Source: a virus
DNA length: 34,188 nt
Direction: 5' to 3' (one strand)
Virus record (IMG/VR): IMGVR_UViG_3300030106_005280
Location: 1-34,188 of that record
The first letter of the stretch is position 1. Every line of letters begins with the position of its first letter. This document shows, in pieces, positions 31,513-34,188 of the stretch. Position numbers and translations under genes: made by a program. The notes under the pieces were generated by a model. That model was given only the letters and a program-made list of their open reading frames with translations, had not been told where the DNA came from and searched no databases.

Positions 31513-31979
31513 CAGTAAGTGACCAGTCCGTTCTTAACGCTGGTTTTACCGTCGTTTTTGTTTGCTGGGTTTGTGCCATCGTCAACAACCCGGAGCTTGA
31601 TTTGTGTGTTGCCGTTAAAGCTCCGCCAAAGCTGGCGATTTAATATTTGCAGATACTGAGGCATCAACAAGGCAAGTTTATCGCTGCCCTGTTGTGCTGC
31701 GTAATGGGCCAGTAGACCGGCCACAATTATCGTGTCGTCGACCGGACGGCTTTCGTCGAGTGCTTGGTAGTAGTCGATCTCTGTCGCCGGATCGTGATAC
31801 GGATGCATCCGTATGTCGTCGATGACGAGGTTGGCGAACTCCAAGAACATCAGCAAGACATCACCATCTACTGTGCCGGGGCTAAACTCCCCGAAACGGC
31901 GAAGAGCTTGCATCGCAAGGATACGAAGCGGCGAATTGCCGTCGGTAATATGTGGGTTTGTCTTGCTGACTTCTGCCAT
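31512..31979 (-). CDS. Head-tail adaptor (T7 gp11-like, 155 aa)
   Basis: A helical, four-helix-bundle type sequence with the pattern seen in podovirus adaptors: LRILAMQALRRFGEF near the start, LMFLEFANLVIDDIRMHPYH, then YYQALDESRPVDDTIIVAGL, HYAAQQGSDKLALLMPQYLQ and a terminal ILNRQLWRSF. It would join the portal ring to the tail. It lies two genes after the capsid gene and directly before the tail protein. The C-terminal 30 residues are polar and flexible (DDGTNPANKNDGKTS). Start ATG 31979 abuts the preceding TAA. Confidence 0.78.
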   Translation of the reverse strand: MAEVSKTNPHITDGNSPLRILAMQALRRFGEFSPGTVDGDVLLMFLEFANLVIDDIRMHPYHDPATEIDYYQALDESRPVDDTIIVAGLLAHYAAQQGSDKLALLMPQYLQILNRQLWRSFNGNTQIKLRVVDDGTNPANKNDGKTSVKNGLVTY

Positions 31980-32198
31980 TTATTTGGCCTTCACAATGCG
32001 CCCAGTAACGACGAAATGATGCTGGACGAAACGCTTCTCGTCGTTGGCATCTACGATCCACTGAAGTCGATTGTCTGAATCAGATCGGACAGACGAGTAG
32101 CCAGCGCAATCGAACATCGCGGGCTCCGGTTCGCGGCTTTCGTAAACGACGTGTGTAGGTGCTTTCTTCTTTGATTTTGACGCTGTTGCTTCTGCCAT
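31980..32198 (-). CDS. Small protein after the capsid gene (72 aa)
   Basis: Not recognised. A Lys-rich N-terminus (EATASKSKKKAPTHVVYESR) precedes a compact beta-type region (MFDCAGYSSVRSDSDNRLQW, then VDANDEKRFVQHHFVVTGR). ATG 32198 is preferred to 32210 because GGAG lies 8 nt before it. It sits between the capsid terminator and the adaptor, in the place where many podoviruses encode a small head-completion or decoration protein; that is positional inference only. Confidence 0.65.
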   Translation of the reverse strand: MAEATASKSKKKAPTHVVYESREPEPAMFDCAGYSSVRSDSDNRLQWIVDANDEKRFVQHHFVVTGRIVKAK

Positions 32199-32213
32199 TA
32201 TGGTCTCCATACG

Positions 32214-32239
32214 AAAAAGGGGGTGCCGTAAGCACCCCC
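32214..32239 (-). terminator. Rho-independent terminator after the capsid gene
   Basis: Read leftward: GGGGGTGC, loop TTACG, GCACCCCC, then TTTTT. The 8-bp stem is perfect and the T-run follows directly. It lies 33 nt past the capsid stop and 16 nt before the next start. Such a terminator usually makes capsid message more abundant than downstream late message, with partial read-through. Confidence 0.88.
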
Positions 32240-32271
32240 TAATATCGTCGCTACGTTGGGAACTGTCGTCC

Positions 32272-33459
32272 CTACTTGGTTTCCCAATTCTTGACGTAGC
32301 TATGGACTTTGTCCTGCAAGAGTTCGAGACCGCATTCGGTCAGGTACTCGTGCTTCTGGCTGTCCGCATCCGGGCTTTGCCGGTTTTCGAGCAGCGCAGT
32401 ATCGCGACCTTCGAGGTAGCGATAATTCAGATACGGGAAGTCCACGATGACCATGGCCGACTTCATGCCCGGAACCTGACGGAACTGGGGATGGAGATGA
32501 ACCATGAGGTCGCCAGCGAAGGTGGAGTACTTGACGACGTTTACGCCGTAAGTTCCATCGATGGCTTCCGGCTGCCAACGGGCTTTACCGATCTGTTGGA
32601 GGTTGTTGGCGACTGTTTCGCCGACGAAAGCAATCTTTTGCTTGCTGCCGTATTTGAAAACAGTGCTCATCAACAAGCTGTCAAAACCAGCTTCGGTCAT
32701 CTGCTTGGCAGACGAACCGCCGTAGCTGGCGTAGTCAGTGTTGATGTCGATCACGTTGGTGACGCTGGTGGTGAAACCGCCAGTGTACCGCGTGGGTGCG
32801 GACGAAGAAGCGTTTGCTTCGTGCTTTTTGCCGAAGAACATTGCTCGCTCAATGTCGCTCATGTGCAACTTGAGGGCTTTGGTCATCGACTCGTCCATCT
32901 TGTCGCCCGTCCGCAAGTAGGTGCTTTGCAGGGTGTTGGATACCTGGAAAGCCGTGCGGAAAATTTGACAGAAGTTCGATGCCACCGTGGCGTCGAATGA
33001 TAATGCCGTCGGGCTGGACGCGCCTTCAGCCGCCGCAAAGCCAGCTACGAACAGCTCGGCATCATCGGCAATCTGGTGAGACGTTCCACCAATGTTACGG
33101 GTTGCCGTAACTGTGGTCGCGGTCGTGTCAGCAGTAACATGCATGACTTCGCCGGTTTCACTGTTAATCAGTATGCTTCCGTTGATCGCATATTTGTTGT
33201 CGTCGGAGGCATCGACAGTGATGGAGGTCGTCGAGGTCGAGGCAACAGCGCCATTGACCTTCAACTTACGATCCGGGAGTTCATCCCGGAAGTTCTTGAA
33301 CTCCGGGTCGTCCGTGCTGTCGGAACTTCCCATGGCGAGCATCGCGTTCAGCGGTGCGTTACCATTCGGCTCCAAGAGCGTGAACAATTCCCGGTAATTC
33401 TTCGGGCGGAAATCGGACGAGAACTCGCCCGTGCCCCGCATACCTTGAATCGCAGCCAT
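32272..33459 (-). CDS. Major capsid protein (SU10 / DUF5309-type)
   Basis: 395 residues. The N-terminus (GMRGTGEFSSDFRPKNYREL, then FTLLEPNGNAPLNAMLAMGS) and the order of blocks match the HK97-fold capsid family known from podovirus phiSU10. A beta-rich insert (TSTTSITVDASDDNKYAING) is followed by the helix-rich P domain (HMSDIERAMFFGKKHEANAS, then RYTGGFTTSVTN), and the A-domain-like part with IAFVGETVANNLQQIGKARW and VIVDFPYLNYRYLEGRDTAL. It forms the icosahedral shell. AAGGAG lies 6 nt before the ATG, and a strong terminator follows, in keeping with high expression. I see no protease or delta domain fused to it. Confidence 0.88.
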   Translation of the reverse strand: MAAIQGMRGTGEFSSDFRPKNYRELFTLLEPNGNAPLNAMLAMGSSDSTDDPEFKNFRDELPDRKLKVNGAVASTSTTSITVDASDDNKYAINGSILINSETGEVMHVTADTTATTVTATRNIGGTSHQIADDAELFVAGFAAAEGASSPTALSFDATVASNFCQIFRTAFQVSNTLQSTYLRTGDKMDESMTKALKLHMSDIERAMFFGKKHEANASSSAPTRYTGGFTTSVTNVIDINTDYASYGGSSAKQMTEAGFDSLLMSTVFKYGSKQKIAFVGETVANNLQQIGKARWQPEAIDGTYGVNVVKYSTFAGDLMVHLHPQFRQVPGMKSAMVIVDFPYLNYRYLEGRDTALLENRQSPDADSQKHEYLTECGLELLQDKVHSYVKNWETK

Positions 33460-33474
33460 TTTAATCTCCTTATG

Positions 33475-33597
33475 GCTCGGGGTTACACAAAAGGCTCAGT
33501 CGAGTTGCGGGATTTAACCGTCGCGTACTCATAGGTGGTCGGCGGCGTTAGCGGCTAACCTAAGACAAGAATAGCGAGTGTCTTTAGAGCTATCGTC
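33475..33597 (-). other. Gap before the capsid gene with small inverted repeat
   Basis: About 125 bases without a plausible gene; the only minus-strand ATG frame gives 20 residues. It holds a short inverted repeat GTTAGC-G-GCTAAC (33547-33559) and one AGACAAG word (33563 onward), but no convincing -35/-10 pair. A capsid-specific promoter or processing site would be expected here; the sequence does not prove one. Confidence 0.4.
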
Positions 33598-33891
33598 CTA
33601 CGTTTTATCTTTTTTGTCTGGCGGTGATATGTTCCGCCAATGTCGGCCATGTGAAGCAATGCAAGACAGCCCGTCGGGGCGGGTTATCAAAACCGTCCAT
33701 GAGCCTTTATCCGAAACAAAGACTTCGATCATTACGCCCGTAGAAGACAGACCTCCGCCTGTCTTGTTTTCCTGATAATGCTTATCGAGGTCGGCGACGA
33801 CCTCAGTGCGCTCCTTGCAAAAAATGTTATTTGCCTTCGCCACTGGAATAGCGACGAAGACAAAAACAACTGCAAGTATGAGCGCTTTCAT
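33598..33891 (-). CDS. Secreted small protein (97 aa, signal peptide)
   Basis: A clear signal peptide (KALILAVVFVFVAIPVAKA, probable cleavage after residue ~20) is followed by a small domain with two cysteines (ANNIFCKERTEVVADLDKHY, then IEVFVSDKGSWTVLITRPDG and LSCIASHGRHW). The pattern GLSSTGVMIEVFVSDKGSWT followed by PDGLSCIASHGRHW recurs in small periplasmic proteins of phage and plasmid origin in alphaproteobacteria, as I recall; function is unknown. A secreted protein in the head operon is odd and may modify the envelope or exclude other phages. The start overlaps the preceding stop (TAATG). Confidence 0.72.
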   Translation of the reverse strand: MKALILAVVFVFVAIPVAKANNIFCKERTEVVADLDKHYQENKTGGGLSSTGVMIEVFVSDKGSWTVLITRPDGLSCIASHGRHWRNISPPDKKDKT

Positions 33892-34188
33892 TAAGCCAGA
33901 TTTCGTTGACTCATTGCCATGTCACGGAAACGGTCAAACGTGGCGTCGGCAGGGGCTGGTTCCGTACCCGCTGCGGTCGGCGTCGATTGGCCAATGCTGC
34001 CAGTGTAGGCTTGGCGGCGTTCGGCAATCCCACGTAACCGATCCATTTCTGGGCTGTTCCGGGTGTTGGAATAATCGGCGACGAGCTTGTCTGTCAGTCC
34101 CGGATCGGCAAGGTCTTCCATCATGTAACCGCGCTCGGCGATAAACATCATGAACTCCTGTGCGTTTTCGTCCGGTAGGTTGTGTCGG
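33891..34188 (-). CDS. C-terminal part of an unknown late protein (5' end outside window)
   Basis: The frame stays open to the right edge (RHNLPDENAQEFMMFIAERG and so on), so the apparent start at 34151 is probably internal. The visible ~98 residues are polar and flexible, with Pro/Ala/Thr-rich segments (STPTAAGTEPAPADATFDRF). In podoviruses this place, just upstream of the capsid genes, is often held by a scaffolding protein with an acidic, flexible body, which makes that the first candidate; the sequence here is too short to say. Confidence 0.55.
   Translation of the reverse strand, partial: RHNLPDENAQEFMMFIAERGYMMEDLADPGLTDKLVADYSNTRNSPEMDRLRGIAERRQAYTGSIGQSTPTAAGTEPAPADATFDRFRDMAMSQRNLA

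Noticed and set aside
32200-33000. 266-codon open frame opposite the capsid gene
   Set aside because: Shadow of the conserved capsid frame; composition and lack of motif argue against coding.

Overview
The window is a nearly continuous stretch of a temperate, podovirus-like phage (free phage genome, circularised prophage or phage-plasmid form). Its host is probably an alphaproteobacterium. The clues are a three-helix holin of the kind common in alphaproteobacterial phages and gene transfer agents, a tRNA-Thr attachment site, and the close-packed T7-like order of virion genes. The host assignment is inference: no host gene other than the tRNA is visible. The window starts inside the integrase gene and ends inside a gene upstream of the capsid gene. 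Portal, terminase and any DNA polymerase are not in the window.

Layout, left to right. (1) 1-616: the 3' end of a tyrosine integrase runs into an intact tRNA-Thr(GGT) on the opposite strand. TGACACA-like repeats lie on both sides of the tRNA, as expected of an attP site. (2) 617-1648: two rightward genes, the first with a winged-helix segment, ending at a bidirectional terminator. (3) 5089 down to 1694: a leftward operon with a helix-turn-helix/zinc-ribbon regulator, two PD-(D/E)XK nucleases, a 2-oxoglutarate/Fe(II) oxygenase and several unknown small genes. (4) 5090-7702: control regions with palindromic operators and a structured leader, a rightward gene of unknown function, and a leftward Cro-like gene plus prim-pol/helicase. 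(5) 7703-10780: a rightward recombination module (Sak4-like ATPase, SSB with the canonical acidic tail, Cas4-like exonuclease). (6) 34188 down to 10727: a long leftward late operon. In transcription order it holds a partial gene, a secreted small protein, the major capsid protein followed by a terminator, a small protein, a head-tail adaptor, a tail protein, a tail fibre, a GNAT acetyltransferase, three coiled-coil internal proteins, a 3297-residue giant protein, and the lysis genes (holin, M15 endolysin and small partners).

How it fits together: the prim-pol/helicase and recombination genes would support replication with a host polymerase. The divergent operators near 5.1 kb and 7.65 kb share half-sites and probably form one regulatory circuit. 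The late operon makes the particle and lyses the cell. The most unusual object is the giant protein. It carries an E2-type peripheral subunit-binding motif, two separate zinc metallopeptidase motifs and an ADP-ribosyltransferase-like domain between hydrophobic ends. I read it as a polyvalent effector that is probably packaged and delivered with the DNA.
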